Below are positions 23,593 through 32,705 of a stretch of DNA of 64,000 bases, piece by piece. Made by a program: the position numbers and the translations under genes. Within the stretch, counting starts at the first letter, position 1. Each line of letters starts with the position of its first letter. The stretch is from a virus: positions 1 to 64,000 of IMG/VR virus record IMGVR_UViG_3300025168_018236, one strand, 5' to 3'. The notes below the pieces were generated by a model, which was not told where the DNA came from, did no database searches, and worked only from the letters and a program-made list of their open reading frames with translations.

Positions 23593-24443
23593 TGTTTGAA
23601 ACTTTTTATAACGAAACTATAAGAAATACAGTGGTTGGGTTTGGTTCTCTTTTCAATGAGATCTATGTTGTCCGTAAAGATAACAGCGGAAACGAAACAA
23701 GTCGATTCAAAGTCCCTATCACATACGCACCAAAAGAAAAATTCATCCGAATGCTCAACGAGTATTCTGGACTAAAGGGAACATCAAACGAACGAGACAT
23801 ATCCACAATCCTTCCACGAATCGGTTTCAATATCGAGGCGATCAACTACGATGCTGAAAGAAAAAGAAACACTTTATCAAAACGGTACAGTGCTAGTTCT
23901 ACATCAAATCAAATAAAAACGGAGTATGCAGAAGTTCCATATGCGGTTGACTTCTTTCTTACCGTGGCAGCAAGGAGTATGGAAGATAGTCTTCAGATTA
24001 TCGAACAAATCCTTGCCTACTTCACACCCGAATTTACAGTCACAATGAACTTCACAAATTCTAGAAATAGAATTGATGTGCCAATTGTTCTTTCCTCTGT
24101 CGCATCAGAAATCGATTTTGAGGGTGACTCCTCAACACAACGATCTATTATTTTTAACCTTGCCTTTACTGCTCGAACATATGTGTATGGTCCTACCAAG
24201 GAAAGCAAGGTTATCACAAAAGTCGATACAACATTCTTCAATACCGACTTCGATACCCAAGGAAACCTCACAGGAGCGACTGGCGCACTTGCAAGAGTTA
24301 TTGCAGGTATCACTGGTCCCAATGGTGCAACCTCGGGTATAGATGAATATACTGGAACGAATGTGTTTGGATCTACCACTGATAGAGCAAACTCGATCTT
24401 TGAATATCCGGATACACTTGATTCGTTAGGAGCAACAATATGA
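23592..24443 (+). CDS. gp15: Tail terminator gp15
   Basis: This 283-residue protein compares with 272 in T4. Features of the gp15 family include the N-terminal GFGSLFNEIYVVRKD, the KVPITYAPKEKFIRML segment, TILPRIGFNIEAINYDAERK and a conserved beta segment (AEVPYAVDFFLTVAARSMEDSLQIIEQIL). Gp15 caps the sheath and tube and docks the tail to the neck. Position between gp14 and the small terminase is as in T4. Confidence 0.93.
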   Translation: MFETFYNETIRNTVVGFGSLFNEIYVVRKDNSGNETSRFKVPITYAPKEKFIRMLNEYSGLKGTSNERDISTILPRIGFNIEAINYDAERKRNTLSKRYSASSTSNQIKTEYAEVPYAVDFFLTVAARSMEDSLQIIEQILAYFTPEFTVTMNFTNSRNRIDVPIVLSSVASEIDFEGDSSTQRSIIFNLAFTARTYVYGPTKESKVITKVDTTFFNTDFDTQGNLTGATGALARVIAGITGPNGATSGIDEYTGTNVFGSTTDRANSIFEYPDTLDSLGATI

Positions 24444-24898
24444 GTGATAATTTAGAAAATTCTTTAAACATAGAAAAGACAGAAACAAAAAACGAAGTCG
24501 TCAGGAAAGCACCAGTCGAGATCGTAGTTTCAGATGAGTTAAGAGCGAACAAAAAACAAAACGATGCAAATAAAGACTATGCAGAAGTTCGTGATAATCT
24601 AAAGAATATAATTGGCACAGGGTTAAATGCCATCGACGGCATTCTTTCCGTTGCTAGTGAAGGAGAGTCTCCACGGGCGTATGAGGTCGTCTCACAGTTG
24701 ATTAAGAGTGTCACAGATGCCAACAAAGATCTCATCGGTCTACACGAACAGATGAAGAAACTTGATGAGGACACCGGGGGCGGATCTTCAGGTTCAGTCA
24801 CGAACAATTCGATTTTCGTGGGTTCAACTAAAGAACTACAGAAACTAGTGAAAAGTAACTTTAAACAATTGAAAGATGAATCGAATGGCGAAGAATGA
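24440..24898 (+). CDS. gp16: Small terminase subunit gp16
   Basis: At 152 residues it is close to T4 gp16 (164). Start overlaps gp15 by 4 bases and its end overlaps gp17. A charged N-terminal arm leads to a helical central domain (YAEVRDNLKNIIGTGLNAIDGILSVA and AYEVVSQLIKSVTDANKDLIGLHEQM). That helical hairpin is the oligomerisation core in T4-type small terminases. It regulates the gp17 motor and recognises concatemeric DNA. Confidence 0.9.
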   Translation: MSDNLENSLNIEKTETKNEVVRKAPVEIVVSDELRANKKQNDANKDYAEVRDNLKNIIGTGLNAIDGILSVASEGESPRAYEVVSQLIKSVTDANKDLIGLHEQMKKLDEDTGGGSSGSVTNNSIFVGSTKELQKLVKSNFKQLKDESNGEE

Positions 24899-26528
24899 AT
24901 CAACATACCTCGGTAACATAAACCTAAAACCTACTGGAGTGAACGTAGAGTTCACCAAAGAACAAGTAGAAGAATATCTAAAGTGTCAGCAAGATCCTTT
25001 ATATTTTATTAAAAATTATATCAAGATTATTTCTCTTGATCATGGTCTTGTCCCATTTGAGACTTGGGCATATCAAGACAACATGATCAACACGATCCAC
25101 CGAAATAGATTCACCATCGCTAAACTTCCTCGTCAGTCGGGGAAGTCTACTACTGTCATTGCATATCTTTTGCATTATGTTCTTTTTAACTCAGAAGTCA
25201 ACGTCGCAATCCTTGCTAACAAGCAAGCAACTGCTCGGGAACTATTATATCGTCTGAAGTTGGCATATGAAAACTTACCTAAGTGGTTGCAGCAAGGTAT
25301 CATTGAATGGAACAAAGGTAATATTTCTTTAGAAAATAACTCCAAGGTTCTTGCATCGTCTACCTCATCCAGTGCGGTTCGTGGTGGTTCTTTTAATATG
25401 ATTTTCCTAGACGAATTTGCATATGTCCCTGAAAATGTGGCAGATGAATTCTTCTCATCTGTCTATCCGACAATCTCATCCGGTAAAGAAACCAAAGTCC
25501 TAATTATTAGCACCCCCAAAGGTTTGAATATGTATTACAAACTGTGGCGGGATGCAGAGGAAGGAAATAACTCTTATGTTCCTGTTGAAGTACATTGGTC
25601 GGAAGTTCCGGGTCGTGATGAAAAATGGAAAGAAGAAACCATTGCGAACACATCGAAATCCCAATTTCGTGCTGAGTTCGAGTGCGAGTTTATTGGGTCA
25701 CAGAACACTCTGATAGATCCGTCTAAATTAAAATGTTTGGCATATCGAAAACCGTGTGCGGAACGTGATGATGGTTTCATACAATATTATCCACCAGAAC
25801 CAGATCGTTCATATTTTATGTCGGTCGATGTGTCGCGTGGACGAGAACTTGACTACCATGCTATCACGATTATTGATATTACAGAAATGCCTTACAAAAT
25901 TTGTGCGATTTATAGAAATAATGAACTTGCCCCATTGCTCCTACCCAACGTCGTAAATGCAATGGGTCACATATACAACAAAGCATGGTGTCTCGTCGAG
26001 ATTAATGATATTGGTGGTCAGGTTGCAGATATTTTATACAATGATCTAGAATATGAAAATCTCATGATTACCAGTGTTCGTGGTCGCAAAGGTCAGACAA
26101 TGGATGGTGGTTTCGGTAATTTTCAATCCCAACTTGGTGTGCGAACCAGTCCTGCGGTCAAGAAACTTGGATGTGCCTTACTTAAAGATATGATCGAAGG
26201 TGACAAAATGATCATCGAAGATTATAATATGATCCAAGAACTTACTGCTTTTGTTGCAAAAAAGAATTCTTACGAAGCAGAAACTGGTCACCACGATGAC
26301 CTAGTAATGACATTAGTTTTGTTTGCATGGACAACTTCGCAAAACTATTTCAAAGAACTAACAGACCTAGATATAAGGACGAAACTTTATCAAGATAAGA
26401 TTCGTCAAATAGAAGAAGATCTTGCTCCATTTGGTTTTATTGACGACGGGTCGTCGGACGATACTTTCGTTGACAATCAAGGAACGCGGTGGAGTGTGGA
26501 TAAAGATAATGATAATATGGATTGGTGA
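24885..26528 (+). CDS. gp17: Large terminase subunit gp17
   Basis: This 547-residue ATPase-nuclease drives headful packaging. Visible are the Walker A PRQSGKST (residues 82-89), Walker B MIFLDEF (172-178) with catalytic Glu, and coupling motif ISTPKG (208-213). The C-terminal RNase H-type nuclease shows acidic residues in SVDVSRG, EINDIG and HHDDLVM. An earlier in-frame ATG at 24876 is equally possible; neither has a strong Shine-Dalgarno. It overlaps gp16 by 14 bases, the usual arrangement for paired terminase subunits. Confidence 0.96.
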   Translation: MAKNESTYLGNINLKPTGVNVEFTKEQVEEYLKCQQDPLYFIKNYIKIISLDHGLVPFETWAYQDNMINTIHRNRFTIAKLPRQSGKSTTVIAYLLHYVLFNSEVNVAILANKQATARELLYRLKLAYENLPKWLQQGIIEWNKGNISLENNSKVLASSTSSSAVRGGSFNMIFLDEFAYVPENVADEFFSSVYPTISSGKETKVLIISTPKGLNMYYKLWRDAEEGNNSYVPVEVHWSEVPGRDEKWKEETIANTSKSQFRAEFECEFIGSQNTLIDPSKLKCLAYRKPCAERDDGFIQYYPPEPDRSYFMSVDVSRGRELDYHAITIIDITEMPYKICAIYRNNELAPLLLPNVVNAMGHIYNKAWCLVEINDIGGQVADILYNDLEYENLMITSVRGRKGQTMDGGFGNFQSQLGVRTSPAVKKLGCALLKDMIEGDKMIIEDYNMIQELTAFVAKKNSYEAETGHHDDLVMTLVLFAWTTSQNYFKELTDLDIRTKLYQDKIRQIEEDLAPFGFIDDGSSDDTFVDNQGTRWSVDKDNDNMDW

Positions 26529-26541
26529 AAATGATTAATTT

Positions 26542-26549
26542 GATAGATA
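26542..26549 (+). promoter_or_regulatory. Candidate gp55-type late promoter before the tail sheath gene
   Basis: GATAGATA, one or two bases from the T4 late -10 box TATAAATA, lies 33 bases before the gp18 start, with AAGGAG at 26563-26568. The longer context TGATAGATAATACAG closely matches that before gp22 at 32671-32685, and the distances to the start codon are nearly the same. Confidence 0.45.
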
Positions 26550-26574
26550 ATACAGCGTTGATAAGGAGATAACA

Positions 26575-28878
26575 ATGGCATTTCAACTCAGTCCCGGTGT
26601 TGATGTAAAAGAAATTGATCTGACAGCAATCATCCCTGCGGTGTCCACAACCAAAGCAGGATTTGCAGGACTTTTTAATTGGGGTCCAGTAGAACAAAGA
26701 ATTACAATCACCAGCGAACAAGATCTTGTAGAGAGATTCTCTACTCCCGATAATACAAACTACCCACACTGGTTTACCGCAGCAAACTACCTTGGTTACT
26801 CTAACAACCTTCAAGTTGTTCGTGTCATCGATGACACAGGCGGTATCGAAGGATCCGTGAATAGCACTACGAGGTCTTCTTCTGGTGTTTTAGTAAAGAA
26901 CAGTGATCACTTCGAGGAAACTGATGATACCCTTACGGCGGCAAATCATGAGTTCCTCGGAAAATATCCCGGAAAACTTGGAAACTCAATTTCAGTTTCC
27001 GTTTCAGACAACACCGAAAAGAAACTAACTCCTTTTGTCAACACAACATCAACGAGAGGAGTCTTGTCGGTATCAACAACCTCATCAGGAATTGTATTTG
27101 AACACGGAAACACAGATTCTGGCGTGTTTCTAAACAATGATCTCCTTAGACTTAAAAGGGGAGCAGCACAAACAATTACCGGTTACACTGCTGCTACGAA
27201 CTTGACGGTTGGAGCAGGTTCTAACAATCGAACTATCGCTGTAGGACAGTCTGCTGGATTTTCCTTTGATGTAAGTCCCGGTGTGACTCTTGATGGGGCA
27301 CAAAGTCGTTACGTCAGTATTGTTAAAAATGGTGTTCGTGGTTACGCTCCCGTTACAGGAATTACTAATGTTAACAACAGCACTTCTATCGTTCACATTG
27401 GTGCATCTGGGTTTGGTTTCGCGGAAAGTCACGGAACCACCACTGTATCCACTGGTGATAGTATTATTCTTCTCGGTCAAGTCACAACCGGAAATACATT
27501 TAACAGCAGTGACGTTGGTTTAACCGCTGCAAATGTTCTCTGGAAGTATCACAACGAGTTTGATACTAAACTACCTTCCACTAGTTCCTCCGTTGAAGCA
27601 CATGGTGCCTCTTTCGATCTACTCCACGCCATTGTGATCGATGAAGACGGGGATTGGTCAGGAACAAAGGGAACTGTTCTCGAACGATTTGAATCACTTT
27701 CTAAGGCAAAGAATGCCAAACGAGAAAATGGTTCTTCAATCTACTTCAAGGACTTCATTAACGCAAACTCCAAGTATGTTTGGTCTGCGGCGGACCCCGG
27801 ATACGATACTGTCGTCGCTGGGCAATTTGCATTCGGTGCCGATTCCACCTCAGATGGCGGTACATTCGATTCGCTAAATGCAAACTACTACGAATCTTTG
27901 CGTGGTGGAAGAGATGCCGCTCCTGAAGGAGACGACTACTACACCAATGGATATGAACTCTTTGCCGACAGTGAAACTGTTGATATTTCTCTTATCCTTG
28001 GTGGACCACAAGAAGGAATTCAAGCGAAGAATCTTGTTGATCTTGTTACATCAAGAAAGGATGCAGTTGCATTCCTCTCTCCTGCTAAGACTGCTGTTAT
28101 AAACTCTACTGGAAATGCTTCCAAGAGTGCGGCAATTGCCACGGCAAACGTCTCAGCATACCGTCAAGGACTCAACGGTTCGGATGCCGGTGGTGATGTA
28201 GACTTCACCAGCGATAACCTAAACGTATCTTCGTCCTATGCAGTTCTCGACAGTGGTTATAAGTACATGTATGACCGATACAACGATGTCTTCCGATTCG
28301 TTCCACTTAACGGCGACATCGCAGGTATTGCGGTAAGATCAGACAACGAGACCGAAACTTGGTTCTCGCCTGCTGGTTTCAACCGTGGTCAAGTTCGCGG
28401 AGTCGTTAAACTTGCATACAACCCACTCAAAGCACAGCGTGATGAACTTTACATTAACGGAATCAACCCCGTAGTCTCCTTCCCCGGAGAAGGTACTGTT
28501 CTCTTCGGAGACAAGACCATGCAGAGTAAACCAAGTGCATTCGACAGAATCAATGTGAGACGACTCTTCATTGTTCTTGAGAAGGCAATCGCAACTGCCG
28601 CGAAGTTTCAACTCTTTGAGCAGAACGATGCATTTACCCGTGCGTCCTTCCGACAACTTATTGAACCGTTCCTCAGAGAAGTTCAATCTCGTAGAGGTGT
28701 GATCGACTTCAAGGTTGTATGTGATGAATCAAACAACACTGGCGAGATAATTGATAGAAACGAGTTTGTTGCAGATATCTTTATCAAACCAACCCGTTCG
28801 ATTAACTTCATTACTCTTAACTTTATTGCCACAAGAACTGGCATCAACTTTGATGAAATTGGCGGGTCTTCCTCGTAA
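26575..28878 (+). CDS. gp18: Tail sheath protein gp18
   Basis: The protein has 767 residues (T4: 659). The N-terminus FQLSPGVDVKEIDLTAIIPAVSTTKAGFAGLFNWGP is diagnostic, followed by RVID-type segments. The C-terminal domain (PLKAQRDELYINGINPV, FDRINVRRLFIVLEKAIATAAKF, FLREVQSRRGVIDFKVVCDE) is the conserved contractile core shared by sheath proteins. The variable protruding insert lies at about residues 100-330. A strong Shine-Dalgarno AAGGAG is present. Product is the contractile outer tail tube. Confidence 0.96.
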   Translation: MAFQLSPGVDVKEIDLTAIIPAVSTTKAGFAGLFNWGPVEQRITITSEQDLVERFSTPDNTNYPHWFTAANYLGYSNNLQVVRVIDDTGGIEGSVNSTTRSSSGVLVKNSDHFEETDDTLTAANHEFLGKYPGKLGNSISVSVSDNTEKKLTPFVNTTSTRGVLSVSTTSSGIVFEHGNTDSGVFLNNDLLRLKRGAAQTITGYTAATNLTVGAGSNNRTIAVGQSAGFSFDVSPGVTLDGAQSRYVSIVKNGVRGYAPVTGITNVNNSTSIVHIGASGFGFAESHGTTTVSTGDSIILLGQVTTGNTFNSSDVGLTAANVLWKYHNEFDTKLPSTSSSVEAHGASFDLLHAIVIDEDGDWSGTKGTVLERFESLSKAKNAKRENGSSIYFKDFINANSKYVWSAADPGYDTVVAGQFAFGADSTSDGGTFDSLNANYYESLRGGRDAAPEGDDYYTNGYELFADSETVDISLILGGPQEGIQAKNLVDLVTSRKDAVAFLSPAKTAVINSTGNASKSAAIATANVSAYRQGLNGSDAGGDVDFTSDNLNVSSSYAVLDSGYKYMYDRYNDVFRFVPLNGDIAGIAVRSDNETETWFSPAGFNRGQVRGVVKLAYNPLKAQRDELYINGINPVVSFPGEGTVLFGDKTMQSKPSAFDRINVRRLFIVLEKAIATAAKFQLFEQNDAFTRASFRQLIEPFLREVQSRRGVIDFKVVCDESNNTGEIIDRNEFVADIFIKPTRSINFITLNFIATRTGINFDEIGGSSS

Positions 28879-28909
28879 TACGCCCTACATAGAAAAGGAG
28901 ATATAACAC

Positions 28910-29473
28910 ATGAATATCGAAAGATTTAAATCAGCACTTTCTACCGGTGGCGTTCGCCCTGCATTCTTCCGGGTGCAAGGTAACATCGGAAAGACATCGT
29001 TACCAGATAAGGTCGGGTTCCTTGTCAAAGCAGCATCTTTACCAGCATCAGAAATTGGTGAGATTCCTGTAGACTATCGTGGCAGAAATCTCAAACTGCC
29101 CGGTAAAAGAACCTACGCCGATTGGGATATCACCCTATTGGTCGATGGAGAATTCTCGACAAGAAATGCGTTTGAGCGTTGGATGAACGATCTCAATGAC
29201 GCAGTTGAGAATGTTGCGGACCAAGAGCATAACTTAAACAATGTTCTTTTCCCCAACTGGAGTATCGACCAACTCGATCGTACTGGTAAACCAGTTAAAA
29301 CTTATACAATGTTCCACTGCTGGCCCAAATCGGTTTCTGCAATTGATACCGCATATGATAATGAAGCACTAGCAGAATTTTCCGTGACGCTCGCCTATTC
29401 TTACTTCCTCACAAACGATGGAACTGGTAGTAATCGAGTCCCTCTCGGTGATGCTGCGTTCCCCGGTGAGTGA
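28910..29473 (+). CDS. gp19: Tail tube protein gp19
   Basis: This 187-residue protein (T4: 163) sits directly after the sheath gene, preceded by AAAAGGAG. Gp19 features include NIERFKSALSTGGVRPAFF, a KAASLPASEIGEIPVDYRGRNLKLPG stretch and DITLLVDGEFSTRNAFERWM. It polymerises as stacked hexamers forming the inner tube through which DNA exits. Confidence 0.95.
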   Translation: MNIERFKSALSTGGVRPAFFRVQGNIGKTSLPDKVGFLVKAASLPASEIGEIPVDYRGRNLKLPGKRTYADWDITLLVDGEFSTRNAFERWMNDLNDAVENVADQEHNLNNVLFPNWSIDQLDRTGKPVKTYTMFHCWPKSVSAIDTAYDNEALAEFSVTLAYSYFLTNDGTGSNRVPLGDAAFPGE

Positions 29474-29479
29474 TAGATA
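29472..29479 (+). promoter_or_regulatory. Possible late promoter-like box before the portal gene
   Basis: GATAGATA overlaps the stop codon of gp19 and lies 14 bases before the gp20 start. It is the same box as those before gp18 and gp22, but a transcript starting there would begin inside the ribosome binding site (AGAGGTG). It may therefore be a chance match. Confidence 0.2.
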
Positions 29480-29493
29480 ACAAGAGGTGAATT

Positions 29494-31002
29494 ATGCCAA
29501 TAGATTTCTTTGGTTTTAGTATAGGAAGAAAGCAACAAACGCCTTCGCCAAATTTAGACCCTTCTTTGGGTGTGAAAGAGGCGAAGTCGTTTGTTCCTCC
29601 CCTATTAGATGATGCAGGACTAGTCGATGCAGGTGGGTACTTCGGAGCGTACCTTGATCTTGATGGTTCTCTTAAAACAGAATCCGAATTTATTGCAAAG
29701 TATCGAGAGATGTCTCTCCACCCAGAGGTGGAAAGTGCTATCGAGGATGTATGTAACGACGCAATTGTACTTGACGACGAACGCAAACCAGTCGAGTTGA
29801 TTCTTGATCAGGTTAGTATCTCAGATCAAATTAAGAAAAAGATGTATGAAGAATACGACCAGATTCTAAGACTTCTTGATTTTAGTAATCGAGGATATGA
29901 AATTTTCCGAAGATGGTTTATTGATGGTAAGGGGTACTACCATATTATCATTGATAAAACCAATCCCAAAAAGGGAATAATTGAACTTCGACCTATTGAT
30001 GCACTTAAAATTAAGAAGATGGCAGAAGTACAAAAGGCAACAGACGAAAAAACAGGGACAAAGTATATCAAAGGTGTTAAAGAATTTTACACTTTTAGAG
30101 ACAACCCAACAGACCAAGAAGGTCTTAAACTTTCTCCTGAGTCTATTTGCTATTACCACTCAGGTCTTTTTGATCCACTCTCCAACCGTGCGATAAGTTA
30201 TCTCCATAAAGCAATTAAACCACTCAACCAACTTCGTATGATCGAAGATGCCGTGGTGATCTACAGAATCTCGCGTGCGCCAGAACGAAGAATCTTTTAT
30301 ATTGACGTTGGTTCTCTTCCAAAGAACAAGGCAGAGGCATACGTTCGTGATCTTATGAACAGATACCGAACAAAACTAACATACGATGCATCCACTGGTG
30401 AAGTTCGTGATGATAAAAAACACATGTCCATGCTCGAAGATTATTGGTTACCTCGTCGTGAAGGCGGTAAGGGAACCCAGATTGAAACTCTCGATGGTGG
30501 ACAGAACCTCGGTGAAATGGAAGATGTTGAATACTTCTTAAAGAAACTATATAAAGCACTCAGTATTCCATCATCCCGAATGGAAGCAGAAAACGGTTTC
30601 AATATGGGTAGATCTTCTGAGATCACCCGAGATGAATTGAAATTCCACAAATATGTCGAACGACTTCGTACCAAATTCAATGGTGTCTTTACTCAACTAC
30701 TAAGAACACAATGTATTCTTAAGGGGTTGATGAAAGAAGAAGATTGGTGGAAGGTCGAACAAGATCTTAAGTTTGAATATGTTACTGATTCATACTTTAC
30801 CGAACTTAAAGACTACGAGATACTTTCAGAAAGACTAGATATATTACAGAGTGTTGGTGAACACATTGGTGATTACTATTCTAGAGAATGGGTCAGGCGA
30901 AATATCCTTCAACAGACCGAAAAGGATATGAAGCGAATGGATAAACAAATTCAGAAAGAGCGAGAACTTGGACTGATTAAGGATGACTCCGGAGGATTCT
31001 AA
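29494..31002 (+). CDS. gp20: Portal protein gp20
   Basis: At 502 residues it compares with 524 in T4. Family hallmarks are SALSIP-like SIPSSRMEAENGFNMGRSSEI, the stem/wing segments (LHPEVESAIEDVCNDAIV, FRRWFIDGKGYYHIIID, IELRPIDALKIKKM) and EDAVVIYRISRAPERRIFYIDVG with the Asp/Gly turn followed by NKAEAYVRDLMNRY. The portal is a dodecameric ring that initiates head assembly and holds the terminase. Its stop shares a base with the next gene. Confidence 0.97.
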   Translation: MPIDFFGFSIGRKQQTPSPNLDPSLGVKEAKSFVPPLLDDAGLVDAGGYFGAYLDLDGSLKTESEFIAKYREMSLHPEVESAIEDVCNDAIVLDDERKPVELILDQVSISDQIKKKMYEEYDQILRLLDFSNRGYEIFRRWFIDGKGYYHIIIDKTNPKKGIIELRPIDALKIKKMAEVQKATDEKTGTKYIKGVKEFYTFRDNPTDQEGLKLSPESICYYHSGLFDPLSNRAISYLHKAIKPLNQLRMIEDAVVIYRISRAPERRIFYIDVGSLPKNKAEAYVRDLMNRYRTKLTYDASTGEVRDDKKHMSMLEDYWLPRREGGKGTQIETLDGGQNLGEMEDVEYFLKKLYKALSIPSSRMEAENGFNMGRSSEITRDELKFHKYVERLRTKFNGVFTQLLRTQCILKGLMKEEDWWKVEQDLKFEYVTDSYFTELKDYEILSERLDILQSVGEHIGDYYSREWVRRNILQQTEKDMKRMDKQIQKERELGLIKDDSGGF

Positions 31003-31718
31003 TGCGATTTCTTATAGATCTAATCGAAAATAACGACAAGAAAGAGAGCAAGGTTCTAATCGAATCAATGATCTCTGATGTTGTTAATTCCAAATTTGCA
31101 AAACGCAGTTCTTCTATCGTAAACATTTTTGAAGAAGAGGGCGAAGCGACCCCTGAAGACATCGAAGGAACTCTCGATGACCCCATGTTGGACCCTAATT
31201 TCTCAAGAGAGTATTTCTTCAAGAGATTTAAGTATGAAGGCAAGGAGATTGTCCTCAAAAGATTAGGTCTTGGGCAAAACGCACCAACAATCACATACAT
31301 CGACAAAGAGCGTTACGAGATTTTTTCTACACCCAAGCAAGCAGAAAAAGAAACAATTCGATACATCAAAGATGGTTCATTCGACGAAGCGATGAAAGAA
31401 AAAGAAGATAAAATCGCTGCTGTTGATGCCGATAAAAAAGAAGAAGAAGACAAAAAGAAAAAAGAAGAAGAGAATCAAGAGAAAATCACAGATTCATTCG
31501 AGTATGTGGTTTCCTCTGAACGCCCCAGTATACTAACCTTCAATAGTGGAGAAGAGAAAGTTATCACAGTTTCCGAGGCGACAGACGCATTGGAAATATT
31601 AAAACTACTAAATAATGAGAACGGAATAGAATTTTTAAATCGTCTGTCTCATAGCAAAACATCTTATCTAGAAACATTAGACTTCTTTCTTGATAAGGTC
31701 CGAAAAGGAGTAATCTAA
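31002..31718 (+). CDS. Unknown charged head-cluster protein after portal
   Basis: This 238-residue protein lies between the portal and prohead-core genes. A folded-looking N-terminal half (residues 1-130, with DDPMLDPNFSREYFFKRFKYEG and GLGQNAPTITYID) is followed by a highly charged Lys/Glu run at about residues 140-165. A helical C-terminus follows. Marine T4-like phages often carry a gene of this size here. The charged segment resembles scaffold/core proteins, so a prohead role is plausible but unproven. Confidence 0.65.
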   Translation: MRFLIDLIENNDKKESKVLIESMISDVVNSKFAKRSSSIVNIFEEEGEATPEDIEGTLDDPMLDPNFSREYFFKRFKYEGKEIVLKRLGLGQNAPTITYIDKERYEIFSTPKQAEKETIRYIKDGSFDEAMKEKEDKIAAVDADKKEEEDKKKKEEENQEKITDSFEYVVSSERPSILTFNSGEEKVITVSEATDALEILKLLNNENGIEFLNRLSHSKTSYLETLDFFLDKVRKGVI

Positions 31719-32023
31719 TGGAAGTTGAAAATATTGTAAGAGCATTGGAACAAGGAAAACTCAATGATGCCAAAGACGGCATTGGTGAAGTTCTTCTTGG
31801 TAAAATTGCCAATTCACTAGAAGAAAAAAGAGAAACCCTCGGTGATACTTTAGTTACCCCAACAGATGTTCAAGAAGGTGACAAGGCAGAGTATGAGGCA
31901 TTCTTTAAGAAAGCAATGAAGAAGTTTGGTATCTCGTCTCCTGCTGATCTTAAATCAGAGGAAGAGAAGAAGAAGTTCTTCGATTACATTGACAAGAATT
32001 ATAAAGGCGAAAAGGAAAACTGA
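31718..32023 (+). CDS. Prohead core protein, gp67-like
   Basis: This 101-residue acidic protein overlaps its neighbours by one base on each side. The N-terminus VENIVRALEQGKLNDAKDGIGEVLLGKIANSLEEKRE resembles T4 gp67 (a short helix followed by 'A..F.EAM...I...'). The C-terminus has FFKKAMKKFGISSPADLKSEE and FFDYIDKNYK, a small helical motif seen at the end of several phage core proteins. It lies in the T4 gene 67/68 position. It is probably an internal prohead component processed by gp21. Confidence 0.65.
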   Translation: MEVENIVRALEQGKLNDAKDGIGEVLLGKIANSLEEKRETLGDTLVTPTDVQEGDKAEYEAFFKKAMKKFGISSPADLKSEEEKKKFFDYIDKNYKGEKEN

Positions 32024-32670
32024 TGCTACTTATTACCGAAGTAAATGATAACGTCAACTTGATCACAGAAGGAACCGATGGTTCCAAGCAATATCATATT
32101 GAAGGTATCTTTATGGAGGCAGGTAAGAAAAACCGCAACGGTCGTGTCTACCCCCAAAAAGTTCTTTTCAAGGAAGTCAAACGATACAACGAAGACTTTG
32201 TTTCAAAGAACCGAGGCATGGGTGAACTAGGTCATCCAGATGGTCCTACCGTTAATCTAGAAAGAGTTTCCCACATCATTAAGGAACTCAAGACTGACGG
32301 TGACAATATTATGGGCAAGGCAAAGATCCTTGATACTCCATATGGTAAAATTGTAAAGAACCTGATCGACGAGGGCGTTAAAATTGGCGTTTCCTCCCGT
32401 GGAATGGGTTCTCTTAAAAACGTAGAAGGCGTAAACGAAGTCCAAGATGACTTCATGCTCGCCGCAGTAGATATTGTTGCTGATCCATCTGCTCCCAACG
32501 CATTTGTTCAAGGAGTCATGGAAGGCAAGGAATGGGTTTGGAACAACGGAGTTCTCAAACCTAGACATATTGAATCGTATCGTGACAGGATTCAAAAAGC
32601 ATCGACTCGAAGTGAGATTCAAGAAGCGAAGTTGTATGCCTTCGCTGATTTCCTGTCAAAGTTAATTTAA
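32023..32670 (+). CDS. gp21: Prohead core protease gp21
   Basis: At 215 residues it matches T4 gp21 (212). It is a herpesvirus-protease-fold serine peptidase that cleaves scaffold and capsid proteins during maturation. Visible are HIEGIFMEAGKKNRNGRVYP, the catalytic His region GELGHPDGPTV (His71), and GVSSRGMGS with the candidate nucleophile at Ser124 or Ser125. Order portal - core - protease - scaffold - capsid is that of T4. Confidence 0.95.
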   Translation: MLLITEVNDNVNLITEGTDGSKQYHIEGIFMEAGKKNRNGRVYPQKVLFKEVKRYNEDFVSKNRGMGELGHPDGPTVNLERVSHIIKELKTDGDNIMGKAKILDTPYGKIVKNLIDEGVKIGVSSRGMGSLKNVEGVNEVQDDFMLAAVDIVADPSAPNAFVQGVMEGKEWVWNNGVLKPRHIESYRDRIQKASTRSEIQEAKLYAFADFLSKLI

Positions 32671-32671
32671 T

Positions 32672-32679
32672 TATAGATA
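32672..32679 (+). promoter_or_regulatory. Candidate gp55-type late promoter before the scaffold gene
   Basis: TATAGATA differs from the T4 late -10 box TATAAATA at one base. It lies 34 bases before the gp22 start, in the short gap after gp21, with AAGGAG at 32694-32699. The surrounding bases repeat those before gp18 (see 26542). Confidence 0.5.
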
Positions 32680-32705
32680 ACACAGAGTTAAACAAGGAGC
32701 AGACC

